From Arcobacter iocasae (GTDB taxonomy: Bacteria > Campylobacterota > Campylobacteria > Campylobacterales > Arcobacteraceae): a stretch of 64,000 nt of DNA. Position numbers and translations under genes: made by a program. Positions 52,999-61,938 of this stretch are shown piece by piece (within the stretch, counting starts at the first letter, position 1; every line of letters begins with the position of its first letter). The DNA lies in assembly GCF_042214795.1 (NCBI RefSeq), contig NZ_CP090177.1:2604001-2668000 (forward strand). The letters are read 5' to 3'. The notes under the pieces are model-generated. The model saw only the letters and a list, made by a program, of their open reading frames with translations, did not search any database and was not told where the DNA came from.

Positions 52999-53310
52999 AT
53001 GGAAGATAATACAAATAGCAATAAACCAAAACACGAATCAAAATTAATGGCATTGGATAATTTATCTTTAGGTATTTCAATGGTTGTTGCTGTATTTATT
53101 GGTTTTGCTATTGGATATGGTTTAAAACAATGGACAGGTTATACTTGGACTTTATGGCTAGGATTATGTTTAGGAATTGCAGCAGCTATTTTAAATGTAT
53201 ATAAGGCATATAAAAGAGCTCAAAAAGAGTATGAGGGAATGGAAAATGACCCAAGATATTCTTATAGAGCAAAACATGGAGATAGAAATTACAGCGACGA
53301 TGATAATTAA
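52999..53310 (+). CDS. AtpZ/AtpI-like membrane protein
   Basis: A 103-aa protein with two hydrophobic helices (SLGISMVVAVFIGFAIGYGL and TLWLGLCLGIAAAILNVYKAY), flanked by charged ends. This is the AtpZ/AtpI pattern; members assist ATP-synthase c-ring assembly or bind divalent cations. No atp genes are in the window. It follows ppnP after 8 nt and overlaps the next gene by 11 bases. Confidence 0.85.
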   Translation: MEDNTNSNKPKHESKLMALDNLSLGISMVVAVFIGFAIGYGLKQWTGYTWTLWLGLCLGIAAAILNVYKAYKRAQKEYEGMENDPRYSYRAKHGDRNYSDDDN

Positions 53311-53830
53311 AAAATTTGCTAAACTATTTTTTGTAATAGATTTTATAGTAATTCTTTTTTGTGTTTTATCAAATAACTATATTTGGCTTTTTAATACACA
53401 AGTTGCTTTTATATCTTCTATGTTTATCTCTCTTGCAACATTTCTTTCATATAAAAGAAATGTTAGCAAGAGATTAGAAAATGTAGATTATGATGCCCAG
53501 CTTTCAAATGATAGGGATGAAATTGATAAAATTGATGATCCTTATGATTTATATGATGAAGAAGAGATAAATCAACAAAAAGAGTTCACAGCATTTGAGA
53601 TTAAAAATATAATCAAAGAAGAGAAATCAAAAGTAAAACAAAATACATTTAAAAATACAATTTATAGCAGTACAAGCTTCATATCAATATATAGAATCTT
53701 AGGATATGTTGTGCTAATATTTGGTTTTTTTCTTTTAAATAATAATGGGATATTTCATGTGGTTTCATATCTAGCAGGACTTTTTATCGTCCCACTAGCA
53801 ATGCTTTGTTCTAAGTTTATTTTAAAATAA
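53300..53830 (+). CDS. Uncharacterised membrane protein
   Basis: A protein of about 176 aa with a pair of helices at the N-terminus (KLFFVIDFIVILFCVLSNN, TQVAFISSMFISLATFLSY), a hydrophilic acidic middle, and two more hydrophobic helices at the C-terminus. I do not recognise it. The start is set at the ATG at 53300 inside the atpZ-like 3' end; earlier in-frame starts would lie deep inside that gene. The 3' end overlaps the convergent gene by 14 bases. It is probably in the hemL-ppnP-atpZ operon. Confidence 0.7.
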   Translation: MIIKKFAKLFFVIDFIVILFCVLSNNYIWLFNTQVAFISSMFISLATFLSYKRNVSKRLENVDYDAQLSNDRDEIDKIDDPYDLYDEEEINQQKEFTAFEIKNIIKEEKSKVKQNTFKNTIYSSTSFISIYRILGYVVLIFGFFLLNNNGIFHVVSYLAGLFIVPLAMLCSKFILK

Positions 53831-54512
53831 GAGGCAAGTCTATGATTGCTTTTTCTTTTTCTAAAGTCAAAATCATAGAACTTCTATTTTTATCGTGTTT
53901 TATTGCATCCATATTATAATGCTCATAATTATCAGCATAAATCTCTATTGTAACTAAAGAGTGTTTCCTCTCATCAAGTTTTATATACTCACCCGTTTTT
54001 AACTTCACAGAAGTATTTAATATCTTACAATTATTATCAAAGGCATCATAAATACTATTTAATAGTTTTAGAAAGTCAGATGCAACCATTAAAAACTCAG
54101 GAATCGAAGGATCATAATTTTTTATAAACTTTATCTCTGATTTTGTTTTTCTAGTAGATATGGTTAAGTCAACTAGAGTAAAAATATTTGTTTTAGAAGT
54201 ATTTTTTGGAGCATATTTTTTATCTTGTTTTACACTTGTACTTTTGTACAATTTCATATGAATTTCATCGTCATTTTCATAAGTCACTGAAATCGCATAG
54301 AAAATATAGTTATAAAATGTTAGATTTATATATGATGTCTCAAAGCCATAGTTTGCAGGGGCGTATTTTAGTGCTAAATCATAAAGTTGCTCTTTTTTTA
54401 CTCTATTGAGTAAAAATTGAGCTTCTTGATTTGTATGTATTATTTTACCTTGAGAAGAGAAAGATAAAATAGGATTTAAGTCTTGCTCTACCCAATTGTC
54501 ATTGATAGTCAT
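53817..54512 (-). CDS. Uncharacterised PAS-like protein behind rpoD
   Basis: A 231-aa soluble protein. The first 90 residues (LNPILSFSSQGKIIHTNQEA) read like a PAS fold; the rest looks like a degenerate histidine-kinase dimer/ATPase pair (KTNIFTLVDLTISTRKTK, LLNSIYDAFDNNCKILNTSV) without H, N or G boxes. It starts 6 bases after rpoD with no clear ribosome site, so it is probably translated by coupling with rpoD. Function unknown; a sensor or anti-sigma-like role is only a guess. Confidence 0.7.
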   Translation of the reverse strand: MTINDNWVEQDLNPILSFSSQGKIIHTNQEAQFLLNRVKKEQLYDLALKYAPANYGFETSYINLTFYNYIFYAISVTYENDDEIHMKLYKSTSVKQDKKYAPKNTSKTNIFTLVDLTISTRKTKSEIKFIKNYDPSIPEFLMVASDFLKLLNSIYDAFDNNCKILNTSVKLKTGEYIKLDERKHSLVTIEIYADNYEHYNMDAIKHDKNRSSMILTLEKEKAIIDLPLILK

Positions 54513-54518
54513 TAATTA

Positions 54519-56399
54519 TTAGCTTTCTACATAATTCTTAAGATTTTTTCCAACTTTTGGATGTTTTAATTTCTTAATTGCACTTGATTCAATTTGTCTT
54601 ACTCTTTCTCTTGTAACGCTTAACTCTTTTCCAATCTCTTCAAGAGTTCTATCACTTGCATCATCCATAAGTCCAAATCTCATTCTAACAACTGCTTGTT
54701 CTCTTTCATTTAGTTGAGCTAATATTTGATCAATTTGATTTTGTAAATCTTCTTTCATAATATTATCAACTGGTGTTGGAGCTTTATCATCAGGTACAAA
54801 ATCTCCAAATTTACCATCTTCATCAGACCCAATTGGAGCTTCTAAAGATACAGGTTCTTTTGTAATTTTAATAACTTGTTTTACTTTATCAACAGGAAGT
54901 CCAACTTCTTTTGCGATTTCATCCACATTTGGCTCTTTCCCATTTTCTTGAATACCTTTTCTAATGATTTTATTGATTCTATTTATAGTCTCAATCATAT
55001 GAATTGGAATTCTAATAGTTCTAGCTTGGTCAGCAATTGCTCTTGAAATTGCTTGTCTAATCCACCATGTTGCATAAGTAGAGAATTTATAACCTTTTTT
55101 ATACTCAAACTTATCAACAGCTTTCATAAGACCTATGTTTCCTTCTTGAATTAAGTCTAAGAAAGGCAAACCTCTATTTGTGTATCTTTTTGCAATAGAA
55201 ACAACAAGTCTAAGGTTTGATTTAGCCATTCTAGTTTTTGCTTCATCTGTGATTTTTTTACCACGCTTGATTTGCTCTAAAACATCTACTAACTCTTCAG
55301 GTAATAAATCAAATCCACCCTTAGATGCTTCAGCAGTTTGGAAAAGCTTTTTGATTTCCATATAAGTAGAAACCATAGTTGCTTCTGGAACCATTGAAGT
55401 GATTTGGATTTTAGATAAATTAATAATATTTTCTAAAAGTTTTTCATGGTTTTTCTTTAGTGTATCATTAAAAAGTGGTAATTTATACTCTAATCTTTTT
55501 AATTCAGAATCAAAACCTGTATCTGATTTAAGTGCAGTTTCCATAGCTTTTACAATCTCTGTAATAAGTTTAGAAGTTGGCCCTAAATCAATTAATGCTT
55601 GTTTTAATACTTGTTTTTTAAATGCAGTAGATAAATTAAATGTAATAACATCAAGTTCATCATCTGATTTTGCTGTTTCTTTTGATTGGAATTTTATCCA
55701 ATCTTTTTTTGCTTTTTCTAATATCTTAAATGCAGCAATAATAGTCTCAGCTCTTTTATCTAGTTTCTTTTGTTTTTTTCCACTAGTTTCTTCTTCTGTT
55801 TCTTCAACTTCTTCTGCATCATCGCTTGAAGAATCTTCTGTATCATCATCATCTGAATCGTTATCATTATCTTCATCATCAAAGTTTCTGAAAAGCTCTT
55901 TAACTTTTCTTTCTCTATTTACTAGAGGTTCTTTATACTCTAATATAAAGTCAACTAAGTATGGGACAAAACAAATGGCATCAAGAATTATATCTTCTCC
56001 CATCTCAATTTTTTTAGAGATTTCTATTTCTTCTTCTTTTGTAAGTAATGGAATTTGTCCCATTTCTCTTAAGTACATTCTAACAGGAGAATCAGATCTT
56101 GACCACTCCAAAAGTTCTTTGTTTTTTAGTAAGTCATAAACACTATCCTCACCACCATCAATCATTTTATTTCGTTGGTCTTCTCGTTTTTTAGCTTCAA
56201 CAGCATTCATAACTTTTGCTTGCTCTTGAGATGTCATCATGTTTACATTATATAATTGCATTAAAGCGATTAATTTTTTGATATTTTGACTTGAGGGAGC
56301 TTTAGGAAAAAGTTTAATAACTTTTTCAAAAGTTAATGTAGAATCTTTATACTCTTTTGCTAATTTTTCAATTTCTTTATTTAAATCTTTTGCACTCAT
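54519..56399 (-). CDS. rpoD: RNA polymerase primary sigma factor RpoD
   Basis: Sigma-70 housekeeping factor, 626 aa. Region 1.2 (DSPVRMYLREMGQIPLLTKE), region 2 (LRLVVSIAKRYTNRGLPFLD, LIQEGNIGLMKAVDKFEYKK), region 2.4 (TYATWWIRQAISRAIADQAR), region 3, and region 4.2 helix-turn-helix (TLEEIGKELSVTRERVRQIE) are intact. The non-conserved region carries an Asp/Glu/Ser-rich stretch near residues 174-210. AAGGAACG lies about 12 nt before the ATG. An open frame on the opposite strand (55399-56139) is a composition artefact. Confidence 0.97.
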   Translation of the reverse strand: MSAKDLNKEIEKLAKEYKDSTLTFEKVIKLFPKAPSSQNIKKLIALMQLYNVNMMTSQEQAKVMNAVEAKKREDQRNKMIDGGEDSVYDLLKNKELLEWSRSDSPVRMYLREMGQIPLLTKEEEIEISKKIEMGEDIILDAICFVPYLVDFILEYKEPLVNRERKVKELFRNFDDEDNDNDSDDDDTEDSSSDDAEEVEETEEETSGKKQKKLDKRAETIIAAFKILEKAKKDWIKFQSKETAKSDDELDVITFNLSTAFKKQVLKQALIDLGPTSKLITEIVKAMETALKSDTGFDSELKRLEYKLPLFNDTLKKNHEKLLENIINLSKIQITSMVPEATMVSTYMEIKKLFQTAEASKGGFDLLPEELVDVLEQIKRGKKITDEAKTRMAKSNLRLVVSIAKRYTNRGLPFLDLIQEGNIGLMKAVDKFEYKKGYKFSTYATWWIRQAISRAIADQARTIRIPIHMIETINRINKIIRKGIQENGKEPNVDEIAKEVGLPVDKVKQVIKITKEPVSLEAPIGSDEDGKFGDFVPDDKAPTPVDNIMKEDLQNQIDQILAQLNEREQAVVRMRFGLMDDASDRTLEEIGKELSVTRERVRQIESSAIKKLKHPKVGKNLKNYVES

Positions 56400-56603
56400 G
56401 TTTTTTGTACGTTCCTTGCTTGAAAGATAAGTCAGATATTATATCCAAAATTGCTAAAATAACTATTAATTTTTGATGTTTAATCTATTATTTCTAAATT
56501 TTTAGATAAAATTCGACTTTGTAAGAAGATAAAAATTATTAAAAGAAAAATAAAGTTTGACTATTATATGTCATTTATTTTTTAATTTTGAAGGACTAAA
56601 AAT

Positions 56604-57104
56604 ATGAGTAAAATTACTGGTAAAGTATGGAATTTTGGGGCAAATATTGATACTGATATTATAATTGCAGCTAGATATTTAAATAGCTCAGATCCAGAGC
56701 ATTTAGCTAAATATATTATGGAAGATGCTGATCCAGAATTTCCAAAAAAGTTACAAAAAGGTGACATTATTGTTGCTGGCGAGAATTTTGGGTGTGGAAG
56801 TTCAAGAGAACATGCTCCTATTGCTTTAAAAGCTGCTGGAGTGGCTGCAGTTGTTGCTCCATCTTTTGCTAGAATTTTTTATAGAAATGCATTTAATATG
56901 GGATTACCAATTTTTGAATTACCTGAATCTTTGGAGATAAAAGAGGGTGAAGAGATTTCAATTGATTTAAATAATGGTGAAATTACTAACAATACACAAA
57001 ATAAAACATATAAATTTACAGCTATACCTCCTTTTATGCAAGAGTTAATTGCAACAGGTGGATTAATCAATTATGCAAAAGCTGAAATGAGCAAGGATAA
57101 ATAA
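56604..57104 (+). CDS. leuD: 3-isopropylmalate dehydratase small subunit
   Basis: Small subunit of isopropylmalate isomerase in leucine synthesis. A 166-aa aconitase-swivel-type protein: TGKVWNFGANIDTDIIIAARYL, GENFGCGSSREHAPIALKA and FARIFYRNAFNMGLP are diagnostic. It is the short archaeal/bacterial LeuD2 type. leuB follows after 2 nt. The large subunit LeuC is not in the window. AAGGAC precedes the ATG. Confidence 0.94.
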   Translation: MSKITGKVWNFGANIDTDIIIAARYLNSSDPEHLAKYIMEDADPEFPKKLQKGDIIVAGENFGCGSSREHAPIALKAAGVAAVVAPSFARIFYRNAFNMGLPIFELPESLEIKEGEEISIDLNNGEITNNTQNKTYKFTAIPPFMQELIATGGLINYAKAEMSKDK

Positions 57105-57106
57105 TT

Positions 57107-58174
57107 ATGAAGACATATAATATTTCAGTAATAAAAGGTGATGGAATTGGACCTGAAATAGTTGATGAAGCTATAAAAGTTTTAGATGCTGTTTCTTATA
57201 ATTGTGGTTTTTCTTTAGAGTACAAAGAGTATTTAATGGGTGGAATTGCTATTGATATGACAGGTGTTCCTCTTCCTGAAGAGACAGTTCAAGGTGTTCT
57301 AAATTCTGATGCTTGTCTATTTGGTGCAATTGGTGGAGAAAAATGGGATACATTGCCAAGAGAGCTTAGACCTGAAACTGGACTTTTAAAATTCAGAGAA
57401 GCAATGGGCGTATATGCAAACCTAAGACCTGCTATTATTTATGATGAACTTGTAAATGCATCAACTTTAAAACCTGAAGTTATTGAAGGTGTTGATATTA
57501 TGGTTGTACGAGAGTTAATTGGTGGTATTTATTTTGGACAACCAAGAGCAAATGATGGTTTCAAAGCATATAATACTATGGTTTATACTAAACCAGAAAT
57601 TGAAAGAATAGGTAAAACTGCATTTGAATTAGCTATGAAAAGAGATAAAAGATTATGCTCAGTAGATAAAGCGAATGTTCTTGAAGTTTCTCAATTATGG
57701 AGAGATACTATGGAAGAGATTGCTAAAGATTATCCAGAAGTTAAATTATCTCATATGTATGTTGATAATGCAGCTATGCAATTAGTAAGAAATCCTAAAC
57801 AATTTGATGTAATAGTAACTGGAAATATCTTTGGAGATATTTTATCAGATACTGCTTCTATGGTAGTAGGTTCTATTGGATTATTGCCAAGTGCTAGTAC
57901 TGGAGATAAAACAGCTATTTATGAACCAATTCATGGTTCTGCTCCTGATATTGCAGGACAAGGAATTGCAAATCCAATTGCAACAATTGAAAGTGCTGGG
58001 ATGATGCTAAGATACTCTTTTGGAGAAACAGAAGCAGCTGATTTAATTGATGGTGCTATTAAAAAAGCATTAAAAGATGGATTCAGAACAAAAGATTTAG
58101 CAGCATATGATGCTAAAGAAGTGGTTACTACATCTGAAATGGGTGATATAATTGCAAATAATTTAAGAAAATAG
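57107..58174 (+). CDS. leuB: 3-isopropylmalate dehydrogenase
   Basis: NAD-dependent oxidative decarboxylase of leucine synthesis, 355 aa. Motifs IKGDGIGPEIVDEAIKVL, VRELIGGIYFGQPR, SVDKANVLEVSQLWR, GNIFGDILSDTASMVVGSIG and EPIHGSAPDIAGQGIANPIA are intact. It is paired with leuD 2 nt upstream, and leuA/leuC are elsewhere. Confidence 0.97.
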   Translation: MKTYNISVIKGDGIGPEIVDEAIKVLDAVSYNCGFSLEYKEYLMGGIAIDMTGVPLPEETVQGVLNSDACLFGAIGGEKWDTLPRELRPETGLLKFREAMGVYANLRPAIIYDELVNASTLKPEVIEGVDIMVVRELIGGIYFGQPRANDGFKAYNTMVYTKPEIERIGKTAFELAMKRDKRLCSVDKANVLEVSQLWRDTMEEIAKDYPEVKLSHMYVDNAAMQLVRNPKQFDVIVTGNIFGDILSDTASMVVGSIGLLPSASTGDKTAIYEPIHGSAPDIAGQGIANPIATIESAGMMLRYSFGETEAADLIDGAIKKALKDGFRTKDLAAYDAKEVVTTSEMGDIIANNLRK

Positions 58175-58194
58175 TAACTAAAATATTTCTTATT

Positions 58195-58200
58195 TATAAT
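58195..58200 (+). promoter_or_regulatory. -10 box of the DHH gene
   Basis: TATAAT 45 bases before the ATG at 58245, in the 70-bp gap after leuB. Confidence 0.5.
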
Positions 58201-58244
58201 TAAAATGTTAGAATTGAAAAAATAATTTTTTAAAGGTATCTTTA

Positions 58245-59174
58245 ATGGGTGAAAAAAAATATAGATTGATTACAAGAAGTGATATGGATGGATTAGTGTG
58301 TGGTACGCTACTTACATATCTTGATTTGATTGATGATATTTTGTTTGTTCATCCTAAAGATATGCAAGATGGACTTATTGAAGTAACATCTAATGACATA
58401 ACTACAAACTTACCTTATGTTGAAGGCGTGCATTTAGCTTTCGATCATCACTTTAGTGAAACTCTTAGAAATGAAAAAAAAGATAACCACATAATCAATC
58501 CCGATGCTCCTAGTGCTGCACAAGTTGTATATGATTATTATGGTGGAGATGAAGTATATCCTATGAGATTTGTTGGTATGATGAATGGTGCTAATAAGGC
58601 TGATAGTGCTGATTTTACTATGGAAGATATTTTAGAACCACGAGCTTGGGCATTATTAAGTTTTATTATGGACTCAAGAACAGGTCTTGGTAGATTTAAA
58701 GATTTTGAAGTTTCAAATAAACAATTAATGAGAAACCTAATAGATTATTGTGCAAAACATAATATTGATGAAATATTAGAAATAGAAGAGGTAAAACAAA
58801 GAGTTGACCTTTACTTCAAATATGAAAAAGAGTTTCATGAACAATTGAAAAAGTGTACAAAAATATATGGTAATGTTGCAGTTATTGACTATAAAGATGA
58901 AGAAATAATTTATCCAGGAAATAGATTTTTAGTATATGCAATGTTTCCAGAAGTAAATGTTTCTATTCATGTTAGTTATACCTTTGACAGAAACAAATTG
59001 GTTTTTTCAACTGGTAAATCAATTATAAATAAAACATCAAAAACAAATATTGGTGAACTTATGCTTAAATATGGTGGCGGTGGTCACAAAGCAGCTGGTG
59101 GTTGCCAGATCTTACTTGAAGATGCACAAAGAGTGCTTGAAGAATTAATTAAACAAATAAACCTTGATAATTAA
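58245..59174 (+). CDS. DHH-family phosphoesterase
   Basis: A 309-aa protein with DHH phosphoesterase motifs: TRSDMDGLVCG (motif I), AFDHHFSETL (DHH), and the C-terminal DHHA1 motif YGGGGHKAAGGC. Relatives act as exopolyphosphatases, nano-RNases or cyclic dinucleotide phosphodiesterases. Substrate cannot be decided here. It stands alone between leuB and the amino-acid transporter. Confidence 0.88.
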   Translation: MGEKKYRLITRSDMDGLVCGTLLTYLDLIDDILFVHPKDMQDGLIEVTSNDITTNLPYVEGVHLAFDHHFSETLRNEKKDNHIINPDAPSAAQVVYDYYGGDEVYPMRFVGMMNGANKADSADFTMEDILEPRAWALLSFIMDSRTGLGRFKDFEVSNKQLMRNLIDYCAKHNIDEILEIEEVKQRVDLYFKYEKEFHEQLKKCTKIYGNVAVIDYKDEEIIYPGNRFLVYAMFPEVNVSIHVSYTFDRNKLVFSTGKSIINKTSKTNIGELMLKYGGGGHKAAGGCQILLEDAQRVLEELIKQINLDN

Positions 59175-59178
59175 AAAG

Positions 59179-59200
59179 TTAAAGTATTAATTTACTTTAA
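59179..59200 (+). other. Hairpin after the DHH gene
   Basis: TTAAAGTA and TACTTTAA form an 8-bp stem with a 6-base loop, followed by a loose T-rich tract. It is an A/T-only stem, so a weak terminator at best. Confidence 0.4.
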
Positions 59201-59311
59201 ATCTTCAATCTTTCCTTTTTCTAGTTTCCTTTACTCTTATTTCTATTTTTTAGCTGATTAAAAATAAATAAATAATGTATTATCTATCCATATTAAAACA
59301 AATGAGGCAAA

Positions 59312-60067
59312 ATGATTAATGTAAAACATTTAAATATGAACTTTGGAGAAAAACAAGTTTTAAAAGATATAAATATCGAAATAAAAAAAGGTGAAGTTGT
59401 TGCTTTAATTGGTCCTTCTGGCTCAGGAAAATCAACATTACTTCGTTGTCTTAACTTTCTTGTTAATCCCACAAGTGGTGAAATATCAATTGATGATATT
59501 AAAGTAGATGTAGAAAAAGTATCAAAAAAAGATATTTTTAAATTGCGTCAAAAAACAGCTATGGTTTTTCAAAATTATAATTTACTTAAAAATATGACAG
59601 CAATAGAAAATATAATGGAACCTATGGTAACTGTTCAAAAAATACCTAAAAATAAAGCTGAAGATGTTGCTTTGGATTTACTTAAAAAAGTAGGACTTTT
59701 TGATAATAAAAACTCCTACCCAAGTGAGTTATCAGGAGGGCAACAGCAAAGAGTTGGTATAGCAAGAGCTATGGCTGTTAATAGCAATGTTATTTTATTT
59801 GATGAGCCAACATCATCATTAGATCCGGAGTTAGTAGGTGATGTATTAGAAGTAATAAAAACTCTTGCAATAAAAACTCAAAAAACAATGTTGATTGTTA
59901 CCCATGAAATGAAATTTGCAAAAGAAGTAGCAGATAAAATAGTGTTTTTAGAAAATGGTTCTATCTCCACTATTGGAACATCTTATGAGATATTTGTCGA
60001 GTGCAAAAATAAAAGAGTTTCTAATTTTGTTAATAAAATGACTGAAAATACTTTGGAGATAAAATAA
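59312..60067 (+). CDS. Polar amino-acid ABC transporter ATPase
   Basis: GlnQ/TcyC-like ATPase, 251 aa. Walker A GPSGSGKST, signature LSGGQQQRVGIARAM, Walker B VILFDEPTSSLDPELVG and switch TMLIVTHEMKFA are intact. It precedes the permease gene by 0 nt. The HAAT-type domain order (ATPase, permease, then binding protein) suggests an amino-acid or cystine importer. Confidence 0.93.
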   Translation: MINVKHLNMNFGEKQVLKDINIEIKKGEVVALIGPSGSGKSTLLRCLNFLVNPTSGEISIDDIKVDVEKVSKKDIFKLRQKTAMVFQNYNLLKNMTAIENIMEPMVTVQKIPKNKAEDVALDLLKKVGLFDNKNSYPSELSGGQQQRVGIARAMAVNSNVILFDEPTSSLDPELVGDVLEVIKTLAIKTQKTMLIVTHEMKFAKEVADKIVFLENGSISTIGTSYEIFVECKNKRVSNFVNKMTENTLEIK

Positions 60068-60733
60068 ATGAATTTTGATTTTGTATGGTTTTTTAATCTT
60101 TTCCCTATTGTTCTTCCTGCCTTGAAATTAACGATTTCAATTGCATTGATTTCATTGTTTTTGACTTTATGTTTATCAATTGTTATTGCAATAATAAGGT
60201 ATTATAAAGTAAAAGGTTTATATCACATCTTTGGACTATATATTACATTTTTTAGAGCAACACCTCTTGTTGCACAACTGTTTATTTTGTATTTTGGTCT
60301 TCCTAGTATTTTTCCCTTTTTAGAATCAATGAGCGCTTATGAAGCCACAATTATAGCACTTACATTAAATACATCTTCTTTTATGGCAGAAGACTTAAGA
60401 GGTGCTTTAGAATCAATTGATAATGGACAAAATGAAGCATGCTATTCAATGGGTATGACAAAGTTTCAGACAATGAAGCGTGTTATTTTACCACAAGCTT
60501 TTATTTTTGCACTTCCTTCAATAGGGAATAGGTTTATTGGTATTATAAAAGGTACTGCTCTTGGTTTTACAGTAGGACTTGCAGATATTATGGCAAAATC
60601 AAAAATAGAAGCTGCTCTTAGCTTGCGTTTTTTTGAAGCATATTTATGTGTTACACTTATATATTTAGTTTTAGTTATTATAGTAGAAAGAACTCTAAAA
60701 TATATAGAAAAAAGAGTAGAAAAAGTTTATTAA
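60068..60733 (+). CDS. Polar amino-acid ABC transporter permease
   Basis: A 221-aa permease with five helices. The EAA-loop region is NEACYSMGMTKFQTMKRVILPQ-like, and GLYITFFRATPLVAQLFILY is the family opening. It follows the ATPase stop directly. No second permease is present, so the subunit is probably a homodimer, as in cystine and some histidine-type systems. Confidence 0.93.
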   Translation: MNFDFVWFFNLFPIVLPALKLTISIALISLFLTLCLSIVIAIIRYYKVKGLYHIFGLYITFFRATPLVAQLFILYFGLPSIFPFLESMSAYEATIIALTLNTSSFMAEDLRGALESIDNGQNEACYSMGMTKFQTMKRVILPQAFIFALPSIGNRFIGIIKGTALGFTVGLADIMAKSKIEAALSLRFFEAYLCVTLIYLVLVIIVERTLKYIEKRVEKVY

Positions 60734-61032
60734 ATAATTTTATAAAATTCAGTTTTTTAGGTACTTAATTAAAATTTTATTAATTATAATAACTTTTATT
60801 AGTATATAAGCTAAGTTTAATTATTATTTTAGCCTTTAAACCATGATAAGTTAAGGTTAACACTTAATTTATTGTTGCAATCTTTAAAATAGATTGAAAA
60901 AGAGTTTAAAAACTCTGTTAATAGATTCGTCATGTTCAGTTGAACACTTCTAGTTATCATAATCAAAATTCTCTTAATCATAAATTTTAAGTGCAAAATA
61001 TTAAAGATTTTACAAATTTTAAAAGGAAAAAA
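60734..61032. other. 299-bp gap before the binding-protein gene
   Basis: No gene is visible. It holds an AGAGTTT-AA-AAACTCT hairpin (60901-60916) and a GTTCAGTTGAAC palindrome (60934-60945) that might be an operator for the binding-protein gene. The region is otherwise AT-rich, and I see no known riboswitch fold. The length and content suggest that the binding protein has its own promoter, apart from the ATPase and permease genes. Confidence 0.4.
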
Positions 61033-61830
61033 ATGAAAAAATTATTCAAACTATTAGTTGCTGGAATTTTTATTCCGCTTATGAGTCTAAAGGCAAGTGA
61101 AAGTCCTACAAATATAGTAGTAGCTTCTGGTTCAACATCGATTCCAAATTCTTACATAATTCATGGTAAACACACAGGCCATGAAGTAGATATTTGGAAT
61201 GAAATTTCTAAAAAAACAGGATTAAAAGTTAAGTTTATTACAGGTGAATTTAATACACTATTTGGTTATCTTGACTCAAAAAAAGCTGATACTGTAGGAA
61301 ATACAATTACAGTAAATAAAAGAAGATTAGAAAAATATGATTTTTCAGAACCTTATGCTTATATTCCAGAAAAATTAGTTGTTCATAAAGATAGAACAGA
61401 TATTAAAAAACTTAAAGATATTGAAGGTATGACTTGTGGTTTCTCAGCTGGTTCTAATGGTGGAAATTTATTTGAACAAATTGCAAAGAAACAAGGTATT
61501 AAAATAAATATGGTATCTTATGATAGTAGTGAACTATTAAATGAAGCATTTAGAAGAGGGAAAGTTGATGTTATGATTTTTTCAGGTGCTGAAGTTGCGT
61601 ATAAAATCAAAATTGGTTTTATAAAAGCAAGAATGGTTGAGGAAAATATTGCAGTTGGTGCAAAAGCATATCCATTTGTTAAAAATAATGAGCGATCTAA
61701 AGAATTAAGAATTATTGTTTCAAAAGCTATTAAACAGATGAAAAAAGATGGATCATTAGCTAAAATCTATGAAAAATGGTATGGAATGGATTTTGGTCAT
61801 AAACCAGAAAATATGGCAATTGCAAAATAA
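61033..61830 (+). CDS. Polar amino-acid ABC transporter substrate-binding protein
   Basis: SBP family 3 protein, 265 aa from the ATG at 61033, which has AAAAGGAA upstream. A GTG at 60991 lacks a ribosome site. It has a signal peptide (KKLFKLLVAGIFIPLMSLKA), then domain motifs NSYIIHGKHTGHEVDIWNEI, VNKRRLEKYDFSEPYAYIPE and KDGSLAKIYEKWYGMDF. It lies 299 bp after the permease gene. The ligand is unknown; a peptidase gene next door hints at peptide- or amino-acid-linked use. Confidence 0.92.
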   Translation: MKKLFKLLVAGIFIPLMSLKASESPTNIVVASGSTSIPNSYIIHGKHTGHEVDIWNEISKKTGLKVKFITGEFNTLFGYLDSKKADTVGNTITVNKRRLEKYDFSEPYAYIPEKLVVHKDRTDIKKLKDIEGMTCGFSAGSNGGNLFEQIAKKQGIKINMVSYDSSELLNEAFRRGKVDVMIFSGAEVAYKIKIGFIKARMVEENIAVGAKAYPFVKNNERSKELRIIVSKAIKQMKKDGSLAKIYEKWYGMDFGHKPENMAIAK

Positions 61831-61853
61831 ATTATCATAAAAATTAAAAAGAG

Positions 61854-61883
61854 GATATATCATGTTAGAAAGTGTGATATATC
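61854..61883 (+). other. Hairpin before the dipeptidase gene
   Basis: GATATATCA and TGATATATC pair perfectly around a 12-base loop. No T-run follows. It could be a processing site between the binding-protein and dipeptidase genes. Confidence 0.45.
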
Positions 61884-61938
61884 TTCATTAAATAAATAAA
61901 GCTATTTAAATCACTTCAAACTCACATTAGGAATTCAT

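Noticed and set aside
55399..56139. A long open frame (246 codons) on the plus strand opposite rpoD
   Set aside because: It is serine/phenylalanine-rich, lies wholly antisense to conserved rpoD regions and has no ribosome site. It is a composition shadow.
60734..61032. A riboswitch before the amino-acid binding protein
   Set aside because: Only one short A/T-rich stem and one 12-bp palindrome are seen. No motif of a known riboswitch class, and no terminator or ribosome-site switch, could be built by eye.
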